Positions 9,056 to 17,302 of a stretch of 64,000 bases of DNA are shown here, piece after piece. The translations under genes and the position numbers were made by a program. The stretch is taken from NCBI RefSeq assembly GCF_900142215.1, contig NZ_FRAC01000007.1, positions 484,412 through 548,411 on the forward strand, given 5' to 3'. The notes beneath the pieces were generated by a model. The model was not told the origin of the DNA. It searched no databases and was given only the letters and a program-made list of their open reading frames with translations. The DNA comes from Anaerocolumna jejuensis DSM 15929 (GTDB lineage Bacteria > Bacillota > Clostridia > Lachnospirales > Lachnospiraceae). The first letter of the stretch is position 1, and the number at the start of each line of letters is the position of its first letter.

Positions 9056-9328
9056 ATGAAAGCGGATAAAGAAAAGATTGCACGTCTGTTAAAAACTGCC
9101 AGAGGGCAGATAGATGGTTTGCTGAAAATGGTGGAAGACGACAGATATTGTATTGACATTTCTAATCAGCTGTCAGCTACCCAGGCAATCCTGCAAAAAG
9201 TAAACAATGAAATCATCCAGTCCCATTTAAAAAGCTGTGTAAAGGATAGCTTTGAACGGGGAAGCGAAGAGGATAAGGATGAAAAAATCGAAGAAATTGT
9301 GAAATTGCTGGATAAATTATCAAAATAA
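9056..9328 (+). CDS. csoR: Copper-sensing transcriptional repressor, CsoR family
   Basis: A 90-residue all-helical repressor. The Cu(I) ligands of true CsoR are present: Cys32 (DRYCIDI), His57 and Cys61 (QSHLKSC), in the usual C-H-C order. It starts with the RARGQ-like segment TARGQIDGLLKMVEDDRYC that marks the DUF156 family. The gene is last in the copA-copZ-csoR operon, 18 bases behind copZ, with AGAGATTATT in front of the ATG. It should bind the operator at 6286-6307 and release it on copper binding. RcnR/FrmR relatives lack this ligand set, so the copper assignment is fairly safe. Confidence 0.93.
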   Translation: MKADKEKIARLLKTARGQIDGLLKMVEDDRYCIDISNQLSATQAILQKVNNEIIQSHLKSCVKDSFERGSEEDKDEKIEEIVKLLDKLSK

Positions 9329-9353
9329 TCCAGATTAAAAAGCAAAAGTAAAT

Positions 9354-9418
9354 AAAGACTGCCGGTAAAACACCGTAAAAGAACAATATTCTTTATGTGT
9401 TTTACTGGCAGTCTTTTG
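9354..9418 (+). terminator. Rho-independent terminator after csoR
   Basis: Long stem AAAGACTGCC...GGCAGTCTTT with additional pairing of GTAAAACAC and GTGTTTTAC inside, followed by TTTTGTT. Confidence 0.85.
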
Positions 9419-9520
9419 TTGATTTGACATTGAACTCCTGAATGATAGCAGTAAAAAAAACAAATTATAATAAATACAATACGGATTCATTAAGTTATTC
9501 TTAAGTTTAGAAAATACACT

Positions 9521-9549
9521 TTTCATTTTACGAAAAGCTGTGATATAAT
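9521..9549 (+). promoter_or_regulatory. Probable promoter of the LCP gene (extended -10)
   Basis: TGATATAAT (extended -10, 9542-9549) with a weak -35 (TTTCAT) 17 bases upstream, about 95 bases before the start at 9646. The rest of the 9329-9645 gap holds the csoR terminator and AT-rich sequence. Confidence 0.5.
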
Positions 9550-9645
9550 TGTTCGAGATTTAACGCAAAATTTAAAATAATTAAATATTTTATTTCCTTT
9601 GTAATGGAAACATAGTATAATTAAGGATTATATAGGAGAGCAGGT

Positions 9646-10944
9646 ATGGATAATCAAAAGAAAGAAGGCAGAGATTCCTTGGGGGAAACGGATGCGGAGA
9701 AAAATAAAGGCAAATGGTCTTCTTATACGGGAGACTTGGAAGCCGGCGTTAACAGCTATAGTGATGCGAATGACAATTTTATGCAGGAAGTGAATGCTTC
9801 TTTGGCACAGCAGATCAGCTCAGAGTTGGAGGATAATACTACGGATACAATAAATGAAATGAATAAGAAAAAGAAATTTCCGAAAGGATTAAAAATATTT
9901 ACGATTATATTTTCAGGTATTATGCTGGCGCTGGCACTGCTGGTATTTACGCCGGGAGGGCAAAAACTGTTATTCAACCTGGCCGGCAATTATATATACA
10001 ATAAACTGGATTACAATAAAGGCAACAAGCCGTCAGGTGAAGAAGTTAATAACAATGTAACACCTACCCCTGTTCCGGTAAAGCCTGATAAGGATGTAAT
10101 TAACGTATTGCTTATCGGTGTGGAAGAAATCGGCGGGGCAACCAATACGGACTCTATGATTGTTGCTTCTATGAATACCAAGGACAAGTCGGTAAAGCTC
10201 ACGTCCATTATGCGTGACTTATATGTACAGATACCGGGGCATAATAATAACAAGCTGAATGCAACTTATTCCTTAGGCGGTATCGACCTTTTATATCAAA
10301 CGATAAAAGAGAATTTTGGAATAGATATTGATGGATATATGATGGTCAACTTCTCTTCCTTTGAACAGATTGTTGATCTGGTTGGCGGTGTAGATGTCAC
10401 TCTGACAGCGAAAGAGGCAAGTTATCTGAATAGAACAAACTATATTTCCAACCCGGCCAACCGAAAAGTTCATGAAGGAACACAGCTCATGAACGGCAAT
10501 CAGGCACTTGGCTATTGCAGGGTGCGTAAGGTATCTACCGGAACGGAAAATAATGATTTTGGCAGGACACAGAGACAGAGAGCAGTTTTAAATGCGATAT
10601 TTGATAAGATAAAGAGTAAGAATCTGCTTCAATTAGGCCTATTAATGAATGATATGCTAAACAAGGTGAAGATTGATACGGATATAACAAATTCTGATTT
10701 CAATAATTATCTGCAATGGGGAGCAAGCATGAATTTAAAGGAACTGCAGAATTACAGAATCCCCACTGACGGAAGTTATGGCTCCCAAAGAGTGCCAATC
10801 GGAAAATACAATGTAGATGTTTTAGTACCAACGGATTGGGATGCAACCAGAGCTGAGATTCATAGTTTCATCTATGGTAGTGAAGAAACAGTCTCCAGTG
10901 ATGAGGCAGTAACTCCAACTGACCAACCGGCATCAGGACAATAG
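9646..10944 (+). CDS. LytR-CpsA-Psr (LCP) family cell-wall polymer ligase
   Basis: A 432-residue type II membrane protein. About 80 hydrophilic cytoplasmic residues are followed by one membrane helix (FTIIFSGIMLALALLVF, about 85-101), a Pro/Thr-rich linker, and an extracellular LCP domain from about residue 148. Family markers are NVLLIGVEE, the NTDSMIVASMNTKDKSVKLTSIMRD block with the phosphate-binding Arg and Asp residues, NKLNATYSLGG and the VDLVGGVDV segment. LCP enzymes move undecaprenyl-phosphate-linked glycopolymers onto peptidoglycan. AGGAGAGCAGGT precedes the ATG. It appears monocistronic, bounded by terminators on both sides. The long charged N-terminal tail is longer than in B. subtilis TagU. 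Confidence 0.9.
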   Translation: MDNQKKEGRDSLGETDAEKNKGKWSSYTGDLEAGVNSYSDANDNFMQEVNASLAQQISSELEDNTTDTINEMNKKKKFPKGLKIFTIIFSGIMLALALLVFTPGGQKLLFNLAGNYIYNKLDYNKGNKPSGEEVNNNVTPTPVPVKPDKDVINVLLIGVEEIGGATNTDSMIVASMNTKDKSVKLTSIMRDLYVQIPGHNNNKLNATYSLGGIDLLYQTIKENFGIDIDGYMMVNFSSFEQIVDLVGGVDVTLTAKEASYLNRTNYISNPANRKVHEGTQLMNGNQALGYCRVRKVSTGTENNDFGRTQRQRAVLNAIFDKIKSKNLLQLGLLMNDMLNKVKIDTDITNSDFNNYLQWGASMNLKELQNYRIPTDGSYGSQRVPIGKYNVDVLVPTDWDATRAEIHSFIYGSEETVSSDEAVTPTDQPASGQ

Positions 10945-10956
10945 AATAGTTTATAT

Positions 10957-11019
10957 AAAATACCGTTATTTATTGCTAGCAGCTTTCAGGATGAAAATGC
11001 AATAAATAACGGTATTTTT
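10957..11019 (+). terminator. Rho-independent terminator after the LCP gene
   Basis: A perfect 20-bp stem (AAAATACCGTTATTTATTGC and its complement) around a 22-base loop, ending in TTTTTG. Confidence 0.9.
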
Positions 11020-11061
11020 GGGATTTGGAAATTGCAAATAGGCAGTTTTTCGCAAGGGGAC

Positions 11062-11271
11062 GGCAGTTTGCACAAAATAGAAAACTTCCTGCTTCCTTCC
11101 AATGTATAAGAAGTCCTAATTCTCTGAAGCTTTTGTGCTGGACATATCATCAAGCAGATAACTCGTGAGCTCAGACAATCTGCTTGATGATATAGCACAA
11201 AAGCTTCAGAGAAAAGGACCTCTAATACATTTCCATAGGCACAGGAAGCTTTCTATTTTGTGCAAACTGCC
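11062..11271. repeat. Long palindromic repeat, family C (copy 1)
   Basis: A 210-bp almost complete hairpin. Outer arms are GGCAGTTTGCACAAAATAG and CTATTTTGTGCAAACTGCC; inner arms include TCTCTGAAGCTTTTGTGCT and AGCACAAAAGCTTCAGAGA. The tip is AACTCGTGAGCTCAGACA. About 22 bases to the left (AGTTTTTCGCAAGGGGAC) are also shared with copy 2 at 61506-61719. Differences between the two copies are mostly paired changes on both arms. It lies between the LCP terminator and the ABC operon promoter. No reading frame of note is present. Confidence 0.88.
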
Positions 11272-11363
11272 TGTAGTTATATAGAAACAGGGATTTGTTG
11301 GGCAAATCCTAAAATTATAAATAAGTATGCGTTAAAATTAGAATTAAAGGTTGTATTAATATG

Positions 11364-11392
11364 TTGACATTTGTATATAGTAGTAGTAATAT
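11364..11392 (+). promoter_or_regulatory. Near-consensus promoter of the ABC transporter-sdpRI operon
   Basis: TTGACA (11364-11369), 17 bases, TAATAT (11387-11392). The 42-bp palindrome starts at the last base of the -10 box, so a repressor there would directly occlude initiation. Confidence 0.85.
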
Positions 11393-11433
11393 ACGGATAG
11401 ATATTTAGATAATTATCTAAATATCTATCCGTA
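11392..11433. promoter_or_regulatory. 42-bp perfect palindrome, probable operator
   Basis: Each half reads TACGGATAGATATTTAGATAA toward the centre and the other half is its exact complement, without a loop. It sits between the -10 box and the ribosome binding site (AGAAAGGAG) of the ABC ATPase gene. The operon encodes an ArsR-type regulator, the simplest candidate to bind it. At RNA level the same sequence would make a very stable leader hairpin just before the ribosome site. Confidence 0.8.
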
Positions 11434-11450
11434 AGAAAGGAGAAAAATTT

Positions 11451-12158
11451 ATGCTTCAGATTATTAATTTGAGTAAAAGCTATGAAGGTAAAAAAGCAGT
11501 GGATAACCTCTCACTGGAAGTAGAAGCTGGTGATATATATGGCTTTATCGGGCATAATGGTGCCGGTAAAACGACCACATTAAAGGCTGTCTCTGGAATT
11601 CTGGATTTTGAAGAGGGAGATATTATAATTGATGGGATTTCTGTTAAGAAGGATGCTTTAAGCTGTAAGAAAAAGATGGCTTATATCCCTGATAATCCCG
11701 ATATATATGAGCATTTGACTGGAATGGAATTTTTAAAGTTTATTGGGGATATTTATGAGGTGCAGAAGAGCGAAAGGGTGCTTCGGATAGAGAGATACGG
11801 AAAGGAATTTGAGCTGCTCTCGGCACTGTCCGATCCCATTGCCTCCTATTCCCATGGTATGAAGCAAAAGCTGGTGCTTATGTCGGCTTTCCTTCATAAA
11901 CCCAGGCTTTTATTACTGGATGAGCCATTTGTTGGATTGGACCCTTCGGCATCCCATACCTTAAAGAATCTTATGAAGGAGCTGTGCAGTGAGGGCAGTG
12001 CCATATTCTTTTCCACCCATGTATTGGAGGTGGCGGAAAAACTGTGCAATAAAATAGCGGTTATTAAGGGCGGAAAGCTGATTGAATCGGGAGAGACAAA
12101 TAAGGTTAAAGGCAATCAGAGCCTTGAGGATGTATTCCTGGAACTTACAAGGGAATAG
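11451..12158 (+). CDS. ABC transporter ATP-binding protein
   Basis: A 235-residue ATPase of the ABC-2 exporter type. Walker A is GHNGAGKTT (about residues 34-42), the Q-loop region IPDNPDIYEHLTGMEF follows, the signature is the degenerate YSHGMKQKL, Walker B is LLLDEPFVGLDP, and the switch His is in STHVLEVAEKLC. This YSHGMKQKL form is common in bacitracin/lantibiotic-type or sporulation-delay exporters. AGAAAGGAG precedes the ATG. It is the first gene of an operon with the following permease, the ArsR-type regulator and the SdpI-like protein. The substrate is not readable; export of, or defence against, a toxic peptide is a reasonable guess from the neighbours. Confidence 0.88.
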   Translation: MLQIINLSKSYEGKKAVDNLSLEVEAGDIYGFIGHNGAGKTTTLKAVSGILDFEEGDIIIDGISVKKDALSCKKKMAYIPDNPDIYEHLTGMEFLKFIGDIYEVQKSERVLRIERYGKEFELLSALSDPIASYSHGMKQKLVLMSAFLHKPRLLLLDEPFVGLDPSASHTLKNLMKELCSEGSAIFFSTHVLEVAEKLCNKIAVIKGGKLIESGETNKVKGNQSLEDVFLELTRE

Positions 12159-12159
12159 G

Positions 12160-12250
12160 GGATTTACGAATATCCAATAAAGGACGGATATTAACGAATA
12201 TCCAATGAAAGACGGATATTTACGAATATCCATAAAGGACGGATATTCGG
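12160..12250 (+). repeat. Short tandem repeat of self-complementary 26-28-bp units
   Basis: Three full units (12160-12185, 12186-12213, 12214-12240) and a partial fourth (GGATATTCGG) of the form GGATATTTACGAATATCCATAAAGGAC. Each unit contains GGATAT...ATATCC and can fold on itself. The array fills the gap between the ATPase and permease genes, so it may tune relative expression or mRNA stability within the operon. Confidence 0.85.
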
Positions 12251-12263
12251 GAAAGAGGATATT

Positions 12264-13838
12264 ATGAGAGAATGGACTAAGCTTATCCGGCTGCTGAAGA
12301 TTCAGTTTCCGGAGGTATTTGACCTGCCCTTTCTTAGGAAGGGGAGAAAGAAAAGATTAAGTAACAGCGTATTAATGGTATTCATTGCAGCATTTGTTAT
12401 ATTCCTTAGTTTTGTGTCCTTTCTTTACAGTTATGGGCTTGGCTTGGGATTAAAGTCGGCCGGCAGGGTGGATATGCTGATAGAGCTGGCGGCAGCCATT
12501 GCTTCTGTAGCCATCTTTTTTACTACGGTTTATAAAATCAGAGGGATTATATTTGATTTTAAAGATTTTGATTTTCTTTTAGCATTGCCGGTTAAATATA
12601 CCACCATTGTAACAGGCAGATTGCTGCTTTTGTATCTGATTAACCTTCCGACTGCAATTCTTATAATGGTACCGGCAGGAATATCATATTGTATGCTCAC
12701 CGGGTGGGATGCGGCTGCATTTATATATAATATAGCAGGAGCCTTGCTGCTTCCCATGCTTCCGGTAACCCTGGCAGCTATTGTAGGAATCCTGGCGGCT
12801 TTTTTTGCCTCCCGATTCCGAAATAGCAAAGTGATAAATATAATACTGATATTTATAATATTATTTGGCTTTATGGCAGTTCCTTATTTTGGCGGATTGG
12901 GAAGCCTGGATAGTATGACACAGATATATCCGCCTGCTGTACTTTACGAGAGTGCCTTTTGGAAGAAGGAAGCTGCGGCGCTAGCAGGGTACCTTTTAAT
13001 TTCCCTTGGCAGCTTCGGTATTTTTTCCGTGGCGGCAGGTAAACGGTTCATAGCTTTAAATACACAACTGGTGAAGAAGACTGGCAGCAGAAACAGGAAA
13101 GGATTACAGGTTCGTACAGACTCTCCATTTTGTGCCCTCTATAAAAAAGAAGTGAAACGATATTTTTCTTCGGTTAACTATGTAATCAATACGGGCTTTG
13201 GAATGGTACTGTTAACAGTTTTGAGCATTGCTTCGCTTTTTCTTGCTCCGGATACGGTAAGCAGGCTTCTTAAGATGCCGGGGGCCATCGAGCAGTTAAA
13301 ACAATTCTTACCGGAATTTATGGCTTTTTGTATAGCTATGACCTGTATCAGTGCAAGCTCCATTTCCCTGGAAGGAAAAAATCTCTGGCTTATAAAATCC
13401 CTGCCCTTGTCTGCCGGCAGGATATTTTGCAGTAAGATAGCTGTCAATCTTACAATGACTGCACCTTTGGCTTTCATAGATGTTCTTTTATTGGCTATTG
13501 GATTAAGGCTTACTGTTAAGGAAATTATTGTCCTTATGGTTTTTGATGTAAGCATTAGCGTCTATACCTCTGTTTCTGGTTTATTTTTTAACCTGCTTTT
13601 GCCGAAATTTGATTGGAGTTCGGAAATTACCGTTATAAAACAGAGTATGGCAGTGCTTGCATCGTTATTTACCGGAATTGTGGCAGCCATGGTGCCAAAG
13701 ATACTCGCGGGGGCATTGCCTTCTATAGCAGGCTTTGCAGTTTTTTTAGCCTATGCAGTATTCCTGTTAGCGGTAAGCGGCCTTCTATACCTGGCCATTA
13801 TGAGGTCAGGGGAGAAAAGGTTCAGAGCTTTTACGTAA
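12264..13838 (+). CDS. ABC transporter permease (large ABC-2-like membrane subunit)
   Basis: A 524-residue polytopic protein with about 12 hydrophobic segments in two clusters (roughly residues 30-260 and 300-520). The first cluster includes VLMVFIAAFVIFLSFVSFLY, and a soluble stretch around residues 265-290 separates the two halves. It resembles the large putative exporter permeases that pair with YSHGMKQ-type ATPases in Clostridia. It has no catalytic motif. GAAAGAGG precedes the ATG. It lies downstream of its ATPase beyond a short repeat array and 19 bases before the ArsR-type gene. The exported compound is unknown. Confidence 0.78.
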   Translation: MREWTKLIRLLKIQFPEVFDLPFLRKGRKKRLSNSVLMVFIAAFVIFLSFVSFLYSYGLGLGLKSAGRVDMLIELAAAIASVAIFFTTVYKIRGIIFDFKDFDFLLALPVKYTTIVTGRLLLLYLINLPTAILIMVPAGISYCMLTGWDAAAFIYNIAGALLLPMLPVTLAAIVGILAAFFASRFRNSKVINIILIFIILFGFMAVPYFGGLGSLDSMTQIYPPAVLYESAFWKKEAAALAGYLLISLGSFGIFSVAAGKRFIALNTQLVKKTGSRNRKGLQVRTDSPFCALYKKEVKRYFSSVNYVINTGFGMVLLTVLSIASLFLAPDTVSRLLKMPGAIEQLKQFLPEFMAFCIAMTCISASSISLEGKNLWLIKSLPLSAGRIFCSKIAVNLTMTAPLAFIDVLLLAIGLRLTVKEIIVLMVFDVSISVYTSVSGLFFNLLLPKFDWSSEITVIKQSMAVLASLFTGIVAAMVPKILAGALPSIAGFAVFLAYAVFLLAVSGLLYLAIMRSGEKRFRAFT

Positions 13839-13857
13839 GAAAAGACAGGAGGTCATA

Positions 13858-14178
13858 ATGAATGATGTTTTTAAAGCCTTATCCGATTCTACAAGGCGAA
13901 AAATACTTGAGTTATTATCTGAAAAAGATATGAATGCAGGAGAAATTGCGGACTATTTTAATATCAGCAAACCGTCCATAAGCCATCATCTGGCCATTCT
14001 TAAAAATGCTGATTTAATCAGCGATGAAAGAAAAGGTCAAAATATTGTATATACCTTAAATACCACAGTTTTTCAGGATGTGGTCCGATGGTTTTTTGAT
14101 ATAACAAAGAATGAGGAACAAAAAGAAATGCAAGGGAATAAGGAAAAAGACGGGCAAGGAGAAAACAGGGATGAGTAA
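13858..14178 (+). CDS. ArsR/SmtB-family repressor, SdpR-like
   Basis: A 106-residue winged-helix protein beginning MNDVFKALSDSTRRKILELL, the signature N-terminus of SdpR-type ArsR regulators. The recognition helix lies in ISKPSISHHLAILKNADLISDERKGQNIVYTLN. The metal-binding ELCVCDL-type motif of ArsR/SmtB is absent (KDMNAGEIADYF instead), so it should not sense metal through that site. The C-terminus is unusually Lys/Glu-rich. AGGAGGTCATA precedes the ATG, and the gene overlaps the next one by 8 bases. In B. subtilis SdpR represses its own sdpRI operon and is pulled to the membrane by SdpI. Here the palindrome at 11392-11433 is the likely target. Confidence 0.85.
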   Translation: MNDVFKALSDSTRRKILELLSEKDMNAGEIADYFNISKPSISHHLAILKNADLISDERKGQNIVYTLNTTVFQDVVRWFFDITKNEEQKEMQGNKEKDGQGENRDE

Positions 14179-14803
14179 AAAGGCACATATTATTTTATGG
14201 ATAGCGTCAGCAATATCATATATTGGAATTCTGATTCTTTACAATAAGCTGCCGCAGATGGTTCCGGTACACTGGGACAGCAATTGGGATATTAACGGCT
14301 ATGCTGATAAGAAGTATATGTTTCTCATAGGCGCACTGCCTGCCATATTAAATGGGCTTTTTTATATTCTGAAGGAGATAGATCCCAGAAGAAAGAATTA
14401 TGATCCCAAAACCTATGGGATTATCAGAGGGGCCATTGTTCTCATGAGTATATTTTTTACATGGGCCACTGTGGTTACTGCCCTAAAGATTAATTTGAAT
14501 TTTAAATTGTTTCTTCCTGCTGGTCTTGGCATTGTCTTTATGGTAATAGGAAATTATCTTCCGAAGGTAAAGACGAATTTCTTTATGGGAATTAAGAACC
14601 CGTGGACTTTATCGGACGGCAATGTCTGGCGGAAGACCCATAAGGCAGGAGGATATCTCTTTATGGTCTTTGGAATCTTGATGGTTCCTATGGGTATTAT
14701 AAATGAAAAAGCCTACAACTATTTTGTGATAGGCCTGTTGTTAGCCGGTATCATTGTGACAAATATATACTCTTATATCCTTTATGTCAGAATTAAAAGG
14801 TGA
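14171..14803 (+). CDS. SdpI-family immunity / DUF1648 membrane protein
   Basis: A 210-residue membrane protein with about six helices. It has a DUF1648 segment near residues 26-46 (LPQMVPVHWDSNWDINGYADK) and an SdpI segment around residues 135-160 (NFFMGIKNPWTLSDGNVWRKTHKAGG). SdpI gives immunity to the SDP cannibalism toxin in B. subtilis and sequesters SdpR; here the pair comes with an ABC exporter but no toxin gene in sight. I chose the ATG at 14171, with AAGGAG about 10 bases upstream; a longer frame starting at 14111 is Lys-rich and lies inside sdpR. The gene is the last in the operon, followed by a terminator. Confidence 0.87.
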   Translation: MSKKAHIILWIASAISYIGILILYNKLPQMVPVHWDSNWDINGYADKKYMFLIGALPAILNGLFYILKEIDPRRKNYDPKTYGIIRGAIVLMSIFFTWATVVTALKINLNFKLFLPAGLGIVFMVIGNYLPKVKTNFFMGIKNPWTLSDGNVWRKTHKAGGYLFMVFGILMVPMGIINEKAYNYFVIGLLLAGIIVTNIYSYILYVRIKR

Positions 14804-14814
14804 TTAAGTAGAAT

Positions 14815-14861
14815 AAAAAAGAAGGGGTCATTTTCTTTCGTTTGAAAGGTCCCTTCTTTTT
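14815..14861 (+). terminator. Rho-independent terminator after the sdpI-like gene
   Basis: Stem AAAAAAGAAGGG...CCCTTCTTTTT with further pairing of TTTC and GAAA in the loop. The remaining sequence up to 15078 shows no gene or motif I can support. Confidence 0.85.
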
Positions 14862-15078
14862 CTGAAAAGATAACTATTGAATTTATGTGATAACTATTGA
14901 ATCAGGTGTAAAAGCTCATGTTTGCATAATTCACACACAAGATTGTGCCTGCAAAATCCTCAGCCCAATCTTGCGGTGACAGGGACGGAATGGCTGTTAG
15001 TTTTAAAATACGTTGCATTTTTTGCTCCAAATACACATAGAAGAATTCAGAGTTTACATACGGCACCAGGATCAAATA

Positions 15079-16455
15079 TTATAAATTCTTTAACCAGTCT
15101 TCATTTAGCCTGATTGCATCCGACATTGCCTCCCTGCCGGGAGCACCCTTTGTAGTACGTTTCTCCACACAGGTCTTAAGGGAAATCACATCGTAAATGT
15201 CAGACTCGAATACAGGAGATACAGCTTTAAATTCCTCCAGGCTTAAATCCTCCAGGGCTGCGCCTTTGCCGATGCAATGAATTACTAACTGGCCGATGAT
15301 TCCATGGGCATCACGGAAGGGAACTCCGTGGTTTACCAGGTAATCAGCGGCATCCGTCGCATTGGTAAAGCCGCCCCTGGCACTGTTTTCCATTTTATCC
15401 TTGCAAAAGGTCGTGGTGGAGAGCATATCAGTAAAGAGCTTAAGGCATCCCTTTACAGTGTCCATTGCATCAAAGGTCAATTCCTTATCCTCCTGCATAT
15501 CCTTGTTATAGGCAAGGGGAAGTCCTTTCATGGTGGTAAGAAGAGAGACCAGGGAGCCATATACACGGCCTGTTTTTCCTCTGATAAGCTCTGCTATGTC
15601 GGGATTCTTCTTCTGGGGCATGATACTGCTTCCGGTGGAATAGGCATCGTCTAATTCTATAAACTGATATTCATTGGTATTCCAGATTATGATTTCCTCG
15701 CAGAAGCGGCTTAAATGCATCATGATGATGGAGAAGGCACTTAAGCTTTCAATCAGATAATCTCTGTCCGATACGGAATCCATGCTGTTATTGGTTGCTC
15801 CATAAAAACCAAGGAGCTTTGCGGTATATTCTCTGTCAAGGGGATAGGTGGTTCCTGCAAGGGCACCTGCCCCCAGGGGGGAATAATTGCATCTTTCCAA
15901 GGCATCTCTTAATCTTTCGTAATCCCTTTTGAACATTTCAAAATAGGCCCCCAAATGATGGGAGAGTGTGACCGGCTGTGCTTTTTGCAGATGTGTAAAG
16001 CCGGGCATATAAGTATCAAGGTGTTCCTTCATAAGCTTAAGAAGAAGCTCCAGTAAATCCTTTAGAAGTACCTGAACATTTAAAAGCTCATTTCTGGTAT
16101 ACAGCTTCATATCAAGGGCAACCTGGTCATTGCGGCTTCTACCCGTATGCAGCTTCTTTCCCGTATCACCGGTTCTGTCAATGAGAATTGATTCTACGAA
16201 GCTGTGAATATCCTCCTTGGTCTCATCAAAGAGAAGCTTGCCCTCTGTCAGTTCAGCCTTTATTTGATTTAATTCCTTTATCAAAAGAACGGCCTCGTCC
16301 TTCTTTATGATTTCCTGTTCAGAAAGCATGGTCACATGTGCGATGCTTCCTTCAATGTCTTCCTTATAAAATTTACTGTCAAAGGAAAGGGATGCATTAA
16401 AATTATGAACCAATTCATCGGTTTCCTTCGTAAATCGTCCGCCCCATAGCTTCAT
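15079..16455 (-). CDS. argH: Argininosuccinate lyase
   Basis: A 458-residue cytosolic lyase splitting argininosuccinate into arginine and fumarate, the last step of arginine biosynthesis. The start MKLWGGRFTKETDELVHNFNASLSFD is diagnostic. TGRSRNDQVALDMKLY contains the substrate loop, and GSSIMPQKKNPDIAELIRGK is the fumarase/aspartase superfamily signature holding the catalytic serine. Length is normal. GAAATGAGGTAATAAC precedes the ATG. argG is not adjacent, so the gene stands alone, with the first composite palindromic element upstream. Direct repeats compatible with ARG boxes lie about 50-85 bases before the start. Confidence 0.96.
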   Translation of the reverse strand: MKLWGGRFTKETDELVHNFNASLSFDSKFYKEDIEGSIAHVTMLSEQEIIKKDEAVLLIKELNQIKAELTEGKLLFDETKEDIHSFVESILIDRTGDTGKKLHTGRSRNDQVALDMKLYTRNELLNVQVLLKDLLELLLKLMKEHLDTYMPGFTHLQKAQPVTLSHHLGAYFEMFKRDYERLRDALERCNYSPLGAGALAGTTYPLDREYTAKLLGFYGATNNSMDSVSDRDYLIESLSAFSIIMMHLSRFCEEIIIWNTNEYQFIELDDAYSTGSSIMPQKKNPDIAELIRGKTGRVYGSLVSLLTTMKGLPLAYNKDMQEDKELTFDAMDTVKGCLKLFTDMLSTTTFCKDKMENSARGGFTNATDAADYLVNHGVPFRDAHGIIGQLVIHCIGKGAALEDLSLEEFKAVSPVFESDIYDVISLKTCVEKRTTKGAPGREAMSDAIRLNEDWLKNL

Positions 16456-16506
16456 GTTATTACCTCATTTCTTTCGTTGACTATGATTTTTATATTTAAA
16501 ATTAAT

Positions 16507-16539
16507 TAATTATACAATAAATATTATAATTATACAATA
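16507..16539 (-). promoter_or_regulatory. Possible ArgR operator / promoter of argH
   Basis: Two direct copies of TAATTATACAATA start 20 bases apart (16507 and 16527). On the argH strand each gives ATTGTATAATTA, resembling the left half of an ARG box. The 20-base period matches tandem ARG boxes, but the right halves are degenerate. The same AT-rich stretch could hold the -10 region. Confidence 0.4.
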
Positions 16540-16590
16540 GAAAGATTTGAAATTACCACGGAGCACGCATGAATCTTTTAATTGCTGATT

Positions 16591-17175
16591 GGGAACGGAC
16601 GATGATTTTGGCTTACCTTTCGTAATTTTCTCGTTCGGGGTTCCGAATTCCACTAAAATGCCAGCAGCTGTTCCTGGCAGGTGAAAATTATACCAAACTC
16701 GCTGGAAGGTTGTATTTGTGCAGGGCTGTGAGCTCAGACAGTGGTATAATTTTACCTAGGAACAGCTGCTGCCCTTTCAGTGTCATTAGGGAACTCCTCA
16801 ATAGAAAATTACGAAAGGTAAGCCAAAATCATCTGGGGATTGGCAATAAAACCTTGGAAAGTTGTTGTTTTGTTTTGGTCTTATAGGGTTTTGGGCACAG
16901 CAACCGCACAAGACCAAATAATGGATATACACAGATGAGCAAGGGGGTTGTTTGGGAGATTTGTCTCAAGAGGTTCCTTATGACACTTAAGCGGCAGGAA
17001 ACGTAACTAGGTAAAACAGTGCCACTGTTTGAGCTCGTTAACTAACACAGCCATATTTGTCACAGCGAGTTTGGCGCTGATTTACCTGCCAGTTACGTTT
17101 TCTGCCGCTTTAGTGGAATAAGGGTTCTCGCGTAACAAAACTCCCAAACAACCCCCTTGCTCATCGTCCGTTTCC
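16591..17175 (-). repeat. Composite palindromic element, copy 1 (B - spacer - A)
   Basis: Family B palindrome at 16601-16833, a 100-base spacer at 16834-16933 and family A palindrome at 16934-17165, bounded by GGGAACGGAC and GTCCGTTTCC as outer inverted ends. The whole order and the spacer match the reverse complement of 30344-30927. The spacer itself has a small TTTGGTCTT/AAGACCAAA hairpin. B starts GATGATTTTGGCTTACC and ends with its complement; A starts GATGAGCAAGGGGG. Both share interior motifs ATTCCACTAAA, CCAAACTCGCT, GAGCTCA(G/A)ACA and TTTACCTAG while having different stem sequences. Weak similarity continues about 20 bases past the A end. It lies between argH and the M32 gene. No protein is encoded. 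Confidence 0.9.
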
Positions 17176-17251
17176 ACTAACTTCCTTCCTGCGTTTGTTG
17201 TGTTGAAATTACAGCAAAATGATTGAGAATGATGAGAGGGTAATAAATTAA

Positions 17252-17282
17252 AAGCACCGGGATGAATGAACTCCCGGTGCTT
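17252..17282 (-). terminator. Terminator after the M32 carboxypeptidase gene
   Basis: A 10-bp perfect stem AAGCACCGGG / CCCGGTGCTT; read on the minus strand it is followed by TTTAATTTATT. Confidence 0.8.
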
Positions 17283-17302
17283 CCTTATTTGATATTTAGT
17301 TA

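Noticed and set aside
14922..15113. Small plus-strand frame between the sdpI-like gene and argH
   Set aside because: No ribosome site, odd composition and overlap with the 3' end of argH.
16601..16833. Integron attC sites or retron RNA
   Set aside because: No integrase or reverse transcriptase gene and no attC core sites (GTTRRRY) at the ends.
16591..17175. Large palindromes as ordinary rho-independent terminators
   Set aside because: They are over 200 bp, have no T-run, contain conserved interior motifs, and two of the loci lie in divergent gaps where no terminator is needed.
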